Below, piece by piece: positions 28,386 to 39,293 of a DNA stretch of 64,000 nt (position 1 is its first letter; each line of letters opens with the position of its first letter). The stretch is taken from assembly GCF_019623905.1 (NCBI RefSeq), contig NZ_CP069370.1, positions 372,001 through 436,000 on the forward strand. Reading direction: 5' to 3'. The translations under genes and the position numbers were made by a program. The notes below the pieces were generated by a model. That model made no database searches. It was given only the letters and a program-made list of their open reading frames with translations, and was not told the DNA's origin. Source of the DNA: Neotabrizicola shimadae. GTDB lineage: Bacteria; Pseudomonadota; Alphaproteobacteria; Rhodobacterales; Rhodobacteraceae.

Positions 28386-29372
28386 ATGCCCGCACAAAGG
28401 CCGAGTGTTGTTGTTACGCGACGGTTGCCCGAGCCGGTGGAGACCCGGATGAAGGAACTGTTCAACGTCGAGCTGCGCGACGACGATACGCCGATGACCC
28501 GCGAGGACCTGGCCGCCGCCATGGCGCGGGCCGATGTTCTGGTGCCCACCATCACCGACCGCATCGATGCGGGCCTGATCGCGCAGGCCGGCGAGAAGCT
28601 GCGGCTGATCGCCAATTACGGGGCGGGCTTCGACCATATCGACGTGGCAACGGCGCGGAGCCGGGGAATCCTGGTGTCGAACACGCCCGGCGTGACCACC
28701 GAGGACACCGCCGACATGGCGATGGCGCTGATCCTGGCGGTGACGCGGCGCATTCCCGAGGGGCTGGCCCTGGTGCAATCGGGCGAATGGGCAGGCTGGG
28801 CGCCGACCGCCCTGATGGGTGGGCGCATCGCCGGGCGGCGCCTGGGCATCCTGGGCATGGGCCGCATCGGATCGGCGGTGGCGCGGCGGGCGCGGGTCTT
28901 CGGGATGCAGGTTCATTACCACAACCGCCGCCGGGTCCGGCCCGAGCTGGAAGAGGAACTGGACGCGACCTGGTGGGAAAGCCTGGACCAGATGATCGCC
29001 CGGATGGACGTGATCAGCGTGAACTGCCCGCACACGCCTTCGACCTATCATCTGTTGAACGCGCGGCGGCTGAAGCTGCTGAAGCCCTCGGCGGTGGTCG
29101 TGAACACCTCGCGCGGGGAGGTGATCGACGAGAACGCCCTGACGCGGGGCCTGCGCGCGGGCGAGATCGCCGGGGCGGGGCTGGACGTGTACGAGCACGG
29201 CAAGGAGATCAATCCCCGACTGCGCGAGCTGCCGAATGTCGTGCTGTTGCCGCATATGGGGTCGGCCACGGTCGAGGGCCGGCTGGAGATGGGCGAGAAG
29301 GTGATCATCAACATCAAGACCTTCGCCGACGGGCACCGTCCGCCGGATCAGGTCGTGCCCTCGATGCTGTAG
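28386..29372 (+). CDS. D-2-hydroxyacid dehydrogenase (glyoxylate/hydroxypyruvate reductase type)
   Basis: This 328-residue NAD(P)-dependent enzyme probably reduces glyoxylate or hydroxypyruvate (D-glycerate dehydrogenase). Evidence: ANYGAGFDHIDV, cofactor motif LGILGMGRIGSAVARRA, the catalytic Arg in VVNTSRGEVIDE, Glu in AGLDVYEHGKE and His in LLPHMGSAT. It starts 161 bp from the divergent SH3 gene and ends 26 bp before the membrane glycosyltransferase gene. Substrate preference among small 2-ketoacids is uncertain. Confidence 0.9.
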   Translation: MPAQRPSVVVTRRLPEPVETRMKELFNVELRDDDTPMTREDLAAAMARADVLVPTITDRIDAGLIAQAGEKLRLIANYGAGFDHIDVATARSRGILVSNTPGVTTEDTADMAMALILAVTRRIPEGLALVQSGEWAGWAPTALMGGRIAGRRLGILGMGRIGSAVARRARVFGMQVHYHNRRRVRPELEEELDATWWESLDQMIARMDVISVNCPHTPSTYHLLNARRLKLLKPSAVVVNTSRGEVIDENALTRGLRAGEIAGAGLDVYEHGKEINPRLRELPNVVLLPHMGSATVEGRLEMGEKVIINIKTFADGHRPPDQVVPSML

Positions 29373-29398
29373 CGCGTGGCCGCGCGGGCCAGACGGGC

Positions 29399-30838
29399 AT
29401 GATGCGGAAAGACGTTCTCGTCCTTGGGGCATTTGCGGCCTATTTCGCCGCCCATGCGGCCCTGCGCACCTGGGCGGGCGGCGGGCTGGAGGTGGACGAG
29501 GGCGAGATGCTGGTGCTGGGGCGGCGCTGGCAATGGGGCTATGGCCCGCAGTTCCCGCTGTACAACTGGATGCAGGCGGCTTCCTTCGCGCTGTTCGGAC
29601 CGACGACGCTGGGGCTTGCCGCGCTGAAGAACCTGGTGCTGTGGATTTCGGTTGCGGGGCTCTATCTGGGCCTTCGGCGGGTACATGCCTTGCCGGTGGC
29701 TTTGGCGGGGGCGCTGACGCTGGCGCTGTTGCCGAACGTGGTGTGGGAATTCCAGCGCGCGTCGTCCCATTCGATCGTGCTTCTGGCGGGGGTGTGCTGG
29801 ACCGTCTGGGCGGTGATGGGCGTGTTGGCGCGGGGGGCGCGGCGCGACTGGGTGCTGCTGGGGCTGGTGGTCGGGCTGGGAGGGCTGACCAAGGCGAATT
29901 ACTGGCTGGTGCCGGTGGTGCTGGCCGCGGTGCTGGCGCTTGGGCGGCCGCCCTTGCCCGACCTGCCGCGCCGGTCGGTCTGGCCTGGGCTTGCGGTGGC
30001 CGGCCTGGTGGCGGTGGCGATCCTGGCCTGGCCGTACCTTTGGATGCTGGAGCATCCGGATCTGACGATGGCCTCGACCGGCAAGGCGTTCCGCAGCGAG
30101 TTCGGACTGGTGCCGGGCCTGGAGGGTCTGGCCGAGGCGGCGGTGGGCACGGTGGCGGGGCTGTTGCCGGTGGGGCTGGCGGCCTGGATGCTGGCGCGGG
30201 GCCGGGCGGTGCCGGCGGGGCCGGACTGGCCGGGGCGGCTGTTGGTGGCGGCGGGGATCGCGGGGCTGGGGCTGAGCGCGGTGGCGATCCTGGTGGCGGG
30301 GGCGACGGAGGTGGAATCGCGCTGGCTGGTGCCGGCCTATGTGCTGCTGGCGGCCGGCCTGATGGTGCAGGCTGCACGGCGGGCGACGCCGGCGGGGCTG
30401 CGGCGGCTTTGGGTGGCCTGCGGGGTGATCGGGGCGCTGACGCTTGGCGGCATGGCCAACCACCGGCTGTCGGCGCCGGGGACCGGGATGATCGATTTCG
30501 CGCCGCTGGCCGAGGCGGTGGACCGGATGGCGCCGGATGTGGTGATGGCGGATTACCACATCGGCGGGAACCTGGTGCTGCTGCGGCCCGGATTGGCGGT
30601 GCTGGCGCCCTTGGCCGGGGCGGTGCCGCCGGAGGCGCGGCGGGTGCTGGTCCTGACGCGGGGCGGGGCGGTGCCGGATCCGGTGACGGCTTTCGCGCTG
30701 CGCGGGCTTGAGCCGCCGCCCGAGGCGGCGGGGCGCGTGGTCGAGACGGTGGCGCTGCCCTATCTGAGGCCGGTGGAGGAGCGGTTCGAGGTCGGGGCGA
30801 TGCTGCTGCCGGAGGTGGCGCTTAGCCTGGCGCGCTGA
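29399..30838 (+). CDS. Membrane glycosyltransferase, GT39/ArnT-like
   Basis: This 479-residue integral membrane protein has about 9-11 hydrophobic segments. The N-terminal loop AGGGLEVDEGEMLVLGRRWQWGYGPQFPLYNW matches the acidic first periplasmic loop (DE pair) of PMT/ArnT-type transferases that use polyprenyl-phosphate sugars. Later are KANYWLVPVV and a soluble C-terminal region from about 370. The start is ATGATG at 29399. Acceptor (lipid A, glycan or protein) unknown. Its 3' end overlaps the convergent oxyR by 17 bp. Strongly G-ending codons. Confidence 0.82.
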   Translation: MMRKDVLVLGAFAAYFAAHAALRTWAGGGLEVDEGEMLVLGRRWQWGYGPQFPLYNWMQAASFALFGPTTLGLAALKNLVLWISVAGLYLGLRRVHALPVALAGALTLALLPNVVWEFQRASSHSIVLLAGVCWTVWAVMGVLARGARRDWVLLGLVVGLGGLTKANYWLVPVVLAAVLALGRPPLPDLPRRSVWPGLAVAGLVAVAILAWPYLWMLEHPDLTMASTGKAFRSEFGLVPGLEGLAEAAVGTVAGLLPVGLAAWMLARGRAVPAGPDWPGRLLVAAGIAGLGLSAVAILVAGATEVESRWLVPAYVLLAAGLMVQAARRATPAGLRRLWVACGVIGALTLGGMANHRLSAPGTGMIDFAPLAEAVDRMAPDVVMADYHIGGNLVLLRPGLAVLAPLAGAVPPEARRVLVLTRGGAVPDPVTAFALRGLEPPPEAAGRVVETVALPYLRPVEERFEVGAMLLPEVALSLAR

Positions 30839-31730
30839 GGGGGCGGGCGGCGGAGGCGCGGATCAGGGCGGCAATGCCCTGCAATTGCCGGGCAAGGGGG
30901 GTGGAGTTCCGCCAGACCATGCCCACGGTGCGCGAGGGGCGGGGGCTGTCGAAGCGCTGCACCGCCACGTCGGCCGAGCGGGTTTCCACCGCGACGGCCA
31001 TGTCGGGGATCAGCGTCACGCCGATGCCGGCGCCGACCATCTGGACCAGGGTGGAGAGCGAGCTGCCGTCGAGGAGTTCGCGGGGGGGCGCGGGCTGCAT
31101 GTTGCAGAAGGAGAGCGCCTGGTCGCGGAAGCAGTGGCCTTCTTCCAGCAGGAGGAGCCGCATCTCGCGCAGGCCCTCGCGGTCGGGGACGGGGAGGGCC
31201 GCCTCATGCGCGGGACGGACGAGGACAAAATCCTCGGAGAAGAGCGCAACCTCGGTCAGCGCGGGTTCCGAGACGGGCAGGGCCACGACGGCGGTGTCGA
31301 GCCGGCCGTCGAGCAGTTCCTGGATCAGTTTGGGCGTGACCGTCTCGCGCACATGGATGTCCAGCTCGGGGTGGTTCCGTGTCAGGTCGGCGATGATGCG
31401 GGGCAGGAGATAGGGGGCCACGGTGGGGATGATGCCGATGCGTAGGCGGCCGAGAAGCCTGTCGCGCGCGGCGCGGGCCATGTCGCCCAATTCGTCCACC
31501 TGCGCCAGGATGGCGCGGACACGGGGGGCAAACTCCTCGCCGAAGCTGGTCAGCCGCACCTGCCGCGCGCTGCGTTCAAAGAGGGGGGCGCCCAGGTCTT
31601 CTTCCAGCTCGCGGATCTGCATGGAAAGGGCAGGTTGTGACACGGCGCTGGCTTCGGCCGCGCGGCCGAAATGGCCGTGGCGGGCGAGCGCCTCGAAATA
31701 GCGGAGCTGGCGGAGGGTGAGCGCGTTCAT
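30822..31730 (-). CDS. oxyR: OxyR-type LysR regulator of peroxide response
   Basis: This is a LysR-family activator of 302 residues, divergent from katG. The N-terminal HTH (LRQLRYFEALARHGHFGRAAEASAVSQPALS) is followed by the redox domain, in which C200 and C209 in GHCFRDQALSFC reproduce the spacing of E. coli OxyR Cys199/Cys208. It therefore senses H2O2 by disulfide formation and most likely activates katG. ATG at 31730 lies inside a 21-bp inverted repeat (31726-31746), a probable autoregulatory site. Confidence 0.93.
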   Translation of the reverse strand: MNALTLRQLRYFEALARHGHFGRAAEASAVSQPALSMQIRELEEDLGAPLFERSARQVRLTSFGEEFAPRVRAILAQVDELGDMARAARDRLLGRLRIGIIPTVAPYLLPRIIADLTRNHPELDIHVRETVTPKLIQELLDGRLDTAVVALPVSEPALTEVALFSEDFVLVRPAHEAALPVPDREGLREMRLLLLEEGHCFRDQALSFCNMQPAPPRELLDGSSLSTLVQMVGAGIGVTLIPDMAVAVETRSADVAVQRFDSPRPSRTVGMVWRNSTPLARQLQGIAALIRASAARPLSAPG

Positions 31731-31746
31731 AAGGGCATCTTATGAA
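31726..31746. promoter_or_regulatory. Palindrome overlapping the oxyR start codon (candidate OxyR site)
   Basis: TTCATAAG-N5-CTTATGAA is a perfect inverted repeat that includes a T-N11-A LysR box (TAAG...CTTA). It covers the oxyR start codon (complement of 31728-31730) and lies 137 bp upstream of katG. It could be an OxyR operator for autorepression and katG activation, or a hairpin masking the oxyR start. Confidence 0.55.
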
Positions 31747-31810
31747 GGTGATCAGGAAATACAACTTCTTCTAATCGCTCTCACTTGCTAGAACAGGGCA
31801 TCGGCACTGA

Positions 31811-34108
<2,298 letters not shown>

Positions 34109-34124
34109 AGCGGGGCAGGGTCGG

Positions 34125-34150
34125 GGAGGCGTCCGAGCTCGGACGCCTCC
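34125..34150 (+). repeat. Repeat copy D: palindrome serving as katG terminator
   Basis: This is the same 20-bp palindrome as the other copies (34128-34147), here extended to a 26-bp perfect palindrome and followed by TTGAGTTTTT, which makes a good intrinsic terminator 17 bp after katG. Downstream, AACAATGGGTTGCG recalls the middle of copies B and C, but the TTAACTTGGACTTAAC end is missing. Confidence 0.8.
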
Positions 34151-34225
34151 TTGAGTTTTTGCAGAACAATGGGTTGCGCGGTCGGGTGTTTCGGCGGGGC
34201 GTTGCTCTGTTCCCGGCGCCAGAGG

Positions 34226-35011
34226 TCAGCCGAGAGCGGCGACCTGGGGTTCCGCCGCTTCCGCCAGAACCAGTGCGGCACCGCCCGAGGCCATGGCCTG
34301 AGCCACGTCGGTCGGCGGCGGCCTGTCGGTGACCACCTCGTCCAGTAGATCGAAGCCGCCCACGCGGATGAAGCCGCGGCGGCCGAACTTGCTGGCATCG
34401 GTCAGCACGGCACGGCGCGCGCCGCAGCCCAGGGCGACGCGGGCAAACTCGGCCTCGTGCAGGTCGAAATCCATCACGCCCCCCGCATCCACCGCGCCGG
34501 CCGAGATGATGGAATGTTCCACGGTGAAATCGCGGATGAAGGCGAGGGCCGAGGCGCCGAGGGCGGCGCCGGAATCGCCGCGCAACTCTCCCCCCGCCAT
34601 GAAGACGCGGTTGCCGTTCACGGTGGCGAGTGTCCGCGCCACGTCGGAGGAGTTGGTGACGACCGTCAGGCGGCGGTGGCCCAGAAGCTCACGCGCGAGG
34701 AAGCTGGTGGTGGTGCCGGTGTCGAGCATGAGCGAGGCGCCATCGGCGATGCGCTGTGCCATGGCGCGGGCGATGCGGCGCTTTGCTTCGGCATTTTCGC
34801 GCATCCGCCGGTCGAACGGGGCTTCGCCCATCTGGCCGGCCAGGCCCACGGCGCCGTGGACGCGGACGGCGGCGCCGGTATCGACCAGAGCGCGGATGTC
34901 GCGGCGGACGGTTTCGGTGGAGACGCCCAGTTCCTGCGAAAGTGCTGTCACACTGAGCGAGCCGCGCCCTTCGAGAAGCTTGAGAATCGCCCCGTGGCGC
35001 TTGGAAGACAT
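34226..35011 (-). CDS. DeoR/GlpR-family transcriptional regulator
   Basis: This is a 261-residue repressor of the DeoR class: N-terminal winged HTH (LEGRGSLSVTALSQELGVSTETVRRDIRAL, about 13-42) and a C-terminal sugar-phosphate-sensing domain (MLDTGTTTSFLARELLG, VTNSSDVARTL, LTDASKFGRRGFIRV). It is divergent from the betaine transporter operon with 218 bp between the starts, so it may regulate that operon, although DeoR ligands are usually sugar phosphates. ATG at 35011. Confidence 0.88.
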   Translation of the reverse strand: MSSKRHGAILKLLEGRGSLSVTALSQELGVSTETVRRDIRALVDTGAAVRVHGAVGLAGQMGEAPFDRRMRENAEAKRRIARAMAQRIADGASLMLDTGTTTSFLARELLGHRRLTVVTNSSDVARTLATVNGNRVFMAGGELRGDSGAALGASALAFIRDFTVEHSIISAGAVDAGGVMDFDLHEAEFARVALGCGARRAVLTDASKFGRRGFIRVGGFDLLDEVVTDRPPPTDVAQAMASGGAALVLAEAAEPQVAALG

Positions 35012-35115
35012 GACTGGAACGTGACCGGTTCTGTGACTTGATGCGCGATACTGACCGAATTCGGGGGAAGATTCAAATCAGCGGTCACGAAAACCACAAA
35101 ATACCCCGAATCCCG

Positions 35116-35146
35116 TTGACAGGTCGGTCAGAGCGGCGCGTAATTC
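35116..35146 (+). promoter_or_regulatory. Weak candidate promoter for the betaine transporter operon
   Basis: TTGACA (35116-35121) is followed after 19 bp by TAATTC (35141-35146). Spacing is long and the -10 is poor. It lies 84 bp before the binding-protein start. Confidence 0.25.
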
Positions 35147-35229
35147 GGGAAAGAGGAGAAGGCGCGCAGATGCGCCCGAAGGACGACCGGGTGGGCCGTT
35201 CCGGCCTGTTCAACAGCTGGGGGTTACCG

Positions 35230-36174
35230 ATGCGCTCTTCCTTGCCGCTTGCTGCGGTTCTTTCCCTTTCCACCGCCTTTGCCGCCCTGGCGCAGGAAAG
35301 CGCCGATCCGATCAAGCTGACGCTGCACGACTGGACGGGGCAGCTGATCACGACGACCATGATGGGCGAGGTGCTGAAGAAGGCGGGCTATAACGTCGAA
35401 TATGTCCAGGCAGATTACCTGGCCCAGTTTGCCGGGCTGGAAACCGGCGACCTGGATGTGGCGATGGAGATGTGGGAGACGACCGGCCGCGAGGCGATGG
35501 ATGCGGCGGTGGCCACGGGCGGGGTCGAGGTCTTTGGGCCGACCGGCATGAAGGCCAAGGAAGAGTGGTGGTATCCGGCCTACATGAAGGAGAAATGCCC
35601 CGGCCTGCCCAACTGGGAGGCGCTGAAAGACCCGGCCTGTGCCGAGGCCTTTGCCACGCCGGAAACTGCGCCGAAGGGGCGCTATCTGGGCGGGCCGGTC
35701 ACCTGGGGCGGCTTTGACGAGGAGCGGATCGAGGCGCTGGATCTGCCCTTCGAGGTGATCCATGCCGGCACCGATGCCGCGCTGTTCGCCGAGCTGGAAA
35801 GTGCTTACCAGCGCGAGGCGCCGGTCATGCTGTGGATCTATGCGCCGCACTGGGCGCCGGCGAAGTACAAGGGCGAGTGGGTCGAGTTCCCCGAATACAC
35901 GGCGGAGTGCTACACCGACCCCGCCTGGGGATCGAACCCCGACGCCACGCATGATTGCGGCAAGCCCTTCGGCGAGATCTGGAAGGTCGGCTGGGTGGGC
36001 GTGAAGGACAAATGGCCGGGCGCGTACAACGCGATCAAGGCCTTCACCATCGACAACGATACGATGGGCGCGCTGATCACCGAGGTCGATCTGAACGGCA
36101 AGACGGTGGATGCCGTGGTGGGTGAATGGATGGCGGCCAACGAGGCGGTCTGGAAGCCCTGGATCGGTCAGTGA
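35230..36174 (+). CDS. Glycine betaine/choline-type substrate-binding protein (OpuAC family)
   Basis: This periplasmic receptor of 314 residues has a Sec signal peptide (MRSSLPLAAVLSLSTAFAALAQ). Tryptophan-containing motifs that form the aromatic box for quaternary amines in this family are present: LHDWTGQL, AMEMWETT, KEEWWYPAYM, APHWAPAKY. Two Cys pairs (KCPGLPNWEALKDPAC and ECYTDPAWGSNPDATHDC) may form disulfides. ATG at 35230 was chosen over upstream in-frame ATGs because it opens the signal peptide. The ligand is likely betaine, choline or dimethylglycine, given the neighbouring dehydrogenase. Confidence 0.88.
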   Translation: MRSSLPLAAVLSLSTAFAALAQESADPIKLTLHDWTGQLITTTMMGEVLKKAGYNVEYVQADYLAQFAGLETGDLDVAMEMWETTGREAMDAAVATGGVEVFGPTGMKAKEEWWYPAYMKEKCPGLPNWEALKDPACAEAFATPETAPKGRYLGGPVTWGGFDEERIEALDLPFEVIHAGTDAALFAELESAYQREAPVMLWIYAPHWAPAKYKGEWVEFPEYTAECYTDPAWGSNPDATHDCGKPFGEIWKVGWVGVKDKWPGAYNAIKAFTIDNDTMGALITEVDLNGKTVDAVVGEWMAANEAVWKPWIGQ

Positions 36175-36196
36175 CGCGACGCTTTCGGCCGATCAG

Positions 36197-37213
36197 ATGA
36201 CGGACGCCCCGGAAACTCTGGTCTGCCGCAATGTCTGGAAGATCTTCGGAGCCCGCGCCGAAGAAAGGCTGGCCGCGCTGGATCATGTCCCCGATCTGGC
36301 GCGGCTGGCCGAGCTGGGCCTTGTGGCCGCGGTGCGTGGCGTGGACCTGTCGGTGCGGCGGGGCGAGATTTTCGTCATCATGGGGCTTTCTGGGTCGGGC
36401 AAATCGACCCTGGTGCGGTGCCTGTCGCGGCTGATCGAGCCGACGCGGGGCGAGGTGCTGTTCGAGGGGCATGATCTGCTGAAGGCCAGCGAGGCCGAGA
36501 TGACGCAAATCCGGCGTCACAAGATGGGCATGGTTTTCCAGAACTTTGCCCTTTTGCCGCATCTGAGCGTGCTGGAAAACGTGGCCTTTCCGCTGGAGGT
36601 GCAGGGCGTGGCGCGCGCGGTGCGCGAGGCGAGGGCGCGCGAGATGGTGGCGCTGGTCGGGCTGGCCGGACGCGAGGCGGCCTATCCGCGCCAATTGTCT
36701 GGCGGGCAGCAGCAGCGGGTGGGCATCGCCCGGTCGCTGGCGGGCAAGCCGGAACTGTGGTTCCTGGACGAGCCGTTTTCGGCGCTGGACCCGCTGATCC
36801 GCCGCGAGTTGCAGGACGAGTTCCTGCGCCTGCAATCGCGGCTGAAGAAGACCATCGTCTTCATCACCCATGATTTCGACGAGGCGATCCGGTTGGCGGA
36901 TCGCATTGCCATCATGAAGGATGGGGCGGTCGAGCAATGCGGCACGCCCGAGGAGCTGGTGCTGAGCCCGGCCACGGATTACGTGCGCGAGTTCACGCGG
37001 GGCGTGGCCAAGGCCAAGGTGGTGCGTCTGGGGTCGCTGGCAGGGCCGGGCGAGGCGGCGGGGCCGCGACTGCCCGCGCGGATGACCGTGGCCGAGGCGG
37101 GGCCGGCCTTTCTGGCCGGGGCGGAAACGGTGACGGTCGAGGAGGATGGCGCACCGCGTGGCGTGGTTGCGCGCGAGGCGGTGGTGCGGATCCTTCTGGG
37201 AGGCGAGGCATGA
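36197..37213 (+). CDS. Glycine betaine/proline-type ABC ATPase (ProV/OpuAA-like)
   Basis: This 338-residue ATPase has an N-terminal family-specific extension (CRNVWKIFG), Walker A GLSGSGKST, Q-loop MVFQNFALLPHLSV, signature LSGGQQQRVGIARSL, Walker B LWFLDEPFSALDP and a short C-terminal remnant of a CBS-like region (from about 290), shorter than the full CBS pair of osmoregulated ProV. This favours a catabolic rather than osmotic role. Its stop overlaps an ATG at 37210 that no longer leads into the permease (see the insertion at 37219-37305). Confidence 0.9.
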   Translation: MTDAPETLVCRNVWKIFGARAEERLAALDHVPDLARLAELGLVAAVRGVDLSVRRGEIFVIMGLSGSGKSTLVRCLSRLIEPTRGEVLFEGHDLLKASEAEMTQIRRHKMGMVFQNFALLPHLSVLENVAFPLEVQGVARAVREARAREMVALVGLAGREAAYPRQLSGGQQQRVGIARSLAGKPELWFLDEPFSALDPLIRRELQDEFLRLQSRLKKTIVFITHDFDEAIRLADRIAIMKDGAVEQCGTPEELVLSPATDYVREFTRGVAKAKVVRLGSLAGPGEAAGPRLPARMTVAEAGPAFLAGAETVTVEEDGAPRGVVAREAVVRILLGGEA

Positions 37214-37218
37214 GCGCG

Positions 37219-37305
37219 TTCGTCCGGGTGCCCCCCTCCCCCGACCCCTCCCCACGAGGGGGAGGGGAGGGCGCAGTACCCGCCGTTTGCGTGGGGGACA
37301 TGGCG
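37219..37305. repeat. GC-rich palindromic insertion at the permease start
   Basis: Near-direct repeats GGCATGAGCGCG (37207-37218) and GGCGTGAGCGCG (37302-37313) flank a segment containing CCCCTCCCC-N5-GGGGAGGGG (37245-37267). The first copy carries an ATG overlapping the ATPase stop as ATGA, the usual coupling here; the second carries the GTG in frame with the permease. It looks as if a 95-bp repeat element inserted at the permease start and duplicated the target, replacing ATG by GTG. Confidence 0.5.
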
Positions 37306-39293
37306 TGAGCGCGCTGGCGACTTCCTGGCCCTTGCGGCTGGATGGGCGCTGGCTTTGGGCGGCGGCGTTGCTGCTGGCGGCGGCGATCTGGCTTTGGGGC
37401 GCGAGCCTGATGCCCTGGGCCTTCGACTATCCCAAGGCCTGGCGGATTCCCGCGGCGCGCTGGATCGGCGGGTTCGTCACCTGGCTGACCAAGGAGGCGG
37501 CGCTTGGCCCGGTCGCCTTTTCCGACATGACACGCGGCATCGCGGCGGTGGTGGAGGCGCCCTACCGGCTGGTGCATGGCGTGCTGGCGACAGGCTGGGT
37601 GCGGGCGGAGGCCGGCACGACGGTGGTGCTGGTGCCACCGCTGGCCTGGGTGGCGGTGATCGGCATCGTGGCGCTGATGGGGCTATGGGCCGGGGGCTGG
37701 GGGCTGGCCCTGCTGATGGCGGCCTGTTTCGGCTTTGTCGCGGTTTTCGGGCAATGGGGCTCGGCCATGGTGACGCTGGCCTCGATCCTGGTGGCGGTGC
37801 CGATCGGGGTGGCGGGCGGGCTGATGCTGGGCGTGCTGGCCTTTCGACATGCCTGGTTCGAAAGGGCGCTGCGCCCCTTCCTGGACCTGATGCAGACCAT
37901 GCCAGTCTTTGCCTATCTGGTGCCGATCCTGATCCTGTTCGGCTTTGGCCCCACGGCGGCGGTGATCGCCACGCTGATCTATGCCATGCCGCCGATGACG
38001 CGGCTGACCACGCTGGCGCTGGCCCGCGTGCCCTCGGAAACCCATGACCTGGCGCGGATGGTGGGCTGCACTCCGCGCCAGACGCTGTGGCGTGTGCTGG
38101 TGCCCTCGGCGCGCGAGGCGCTGATGGTGGGGGTGAACCAGGTGATCATGCTGTCGCTGAACATGGTGATCATCGCCTCGATGATCGGCGCGGGGGGGCT
38201 GGGCTTCGATGTGCTGACGGCGCTCAGGCGGCTGGATTTCGGCGCGGGGCTGGAGGCGGGGCTGGCCATCGTGGCGCTTGCCATCGCGCTGGACCGGCTG
38301 AGCCAGGCGGTGGCGCACAAGGCGGCGGGGGTGGAGCGGCAGGGCGGCTGGGTGGCGCGACATCCCTACCTTGCCTCGGGTCTTGCGCTGGTGGTCGGGA
38401 CTTTCGTGCTGGGGCTTCTGGTGCCGGCGGTGCAGAGCTATCCCGAAGGTGCGCGGCTTTCGACCAGCGCCTTCTGGGCGGCGGCAGTGGAGTGGATCAA
38501 CGTCACCTTCTTCGACACGTTCGAGGCGATCAAGACGGCGGCGCTGACCTGGGTGCTGGTGCCGGTGAAACGGTTCCTGACCGGGCTGCCCTGGGTTGTG
38601 GTGGTGGGGCTTCTGGGGCTGGCCGGGTGGCGGCTGGGGGGCTGGCGGCTGGGGCTTCTGTGCGCGGCGCTGTCCTTCCTGATTGCGGCGACAGGGCAGT
38701 GGGAGAAGGCGATGATCACCGTCTATCTCTGCGGCATCTCCAGCCTGATCGCCATGGCGATCGGCCTGCCCATCGGCATCCTGGTGGCCGAGCGCGAGCG
38801 GCTGTGGGGGGTGACCCGGGTGGTGATCGACACGCTGCAGACGCTGCCCTCGTTCGTCTATCTCATGCCGGTGGTGATGCTGTTCCGGGTGGGGGATTTC
38901 ACCGCAATGATCGCGGTGGTGGCCTTCGCTCTGGTGGCGTCGATCCGCTATACCGTGCTGGGGTTGCAGGGCGTTGACCCGCGGCTGATCGAGGCGGGGC
39001 GCGCTATGGGCTGCACCGACTGGCAGGTGCTGACGCGCATCCGGCTGCCGCTGGCCTTGCCCGAGATTCTGCTGGGGCTGAACCAGACGATCATGTTCGC
39101 GCTGTCGATGCTGGTGATCACTGCGCTGGTGGGCACGCGCGACCTGGGGCAGGACGTGTACATCGCGCTGACCAAGGCCAATCCGGGCAACGGGCTGGTG
39201 GCGGGGCTGGCCATTGCCTTCATCGCCATCATCGCCGACCGGCTTCTGGCCGCCGCAGCGCGGGCGGAACGCGAAAAGCTGGGGCTGGCATGA
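37305..39293 (+). CDS. Fused double glycine betaine ABC permease (OpuAB/ProW-like)
   Basis: This inner-membrane protein of 662 residues is about twice the usual length. It contains two permease domains, each with an EAA-type cytoplasmic loop: MVGCTPRQTLWRVLVPSARE near residue 250 and MGCTDWQVLTRIRLPLALPE near residue 570, followed by VIIASMIGAGGLG and VITALVGTRDLG. The halves are similar, so it arose by tandem duplication and fusion. GTG at 37305 is the only plausible start downstream of the ATPase stop. It ends ATGA-coupled to the kinase gene. Confidence 0.88.
   Translation: MSALATSWPLRLDGRWLWAAALLLAAAIWLWGASLMPWAFDYPKAWRIPAARWIGGFVTWLTKEAALGPVAFSDMTRGIAAVVEAPYRLVHGVLATGWVRAEAGTTVVLVPPLAWVAVIGIVALMGLWAGGWGLALLMAACFGFVAVFGQWGSAMVTLASILVAVPIGVAGGLMLGVLAFRHAWFERALRPFLDLMQTMPVFAYLVPILILFGFGPTAAVIATLIYAMPPMTRLTTLALARVPSETHDLARMVGCTPRQTLWRVLVPSAREALMVGVNQVIMLSLNMVIIASMIGAGGLGFDVLTALRRLDFGAGLEAGLAIVALAIALDRLSQAVAHKAAGVERQGGWVARHPYLASGLALVVGTFVLGLLVPAVQSYPEGARLSTSAFWAAAVEWINVTFFDTFEAIKTAALTWVLVPVKRFLTGLPWVVVVGLLGLAGWRLGGWRLGLLCAALSFLIAATGQWEKAMITVYLCGISSLIAMAIGLPIGILVAERERLWGVTRVVIDTLQTLPSFVYLMPVVMLFRVGDFTAMIAVVAFALVASIRYTVLGLQGVDPRLIEAGRAMGCTDWQVLTRIRLPLALPEILLGLNQTIMFALSMLVITALVGTRDLGQDVYIALTKANPGNGLVAGLAIAFIAIIADRLLAAAARAEREKLGLA

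Noticed and set aside
27779-29398. Upstream extension of the glycosyltransferase frame
   Set aside because: The frame is open for 540 codons before 29399, but that part overlaps the SH3 gene (antisense) and the D-2-hydroxyacid dehydrogenase gene in another frame. The membrane protein begins naturally at MMRKD.
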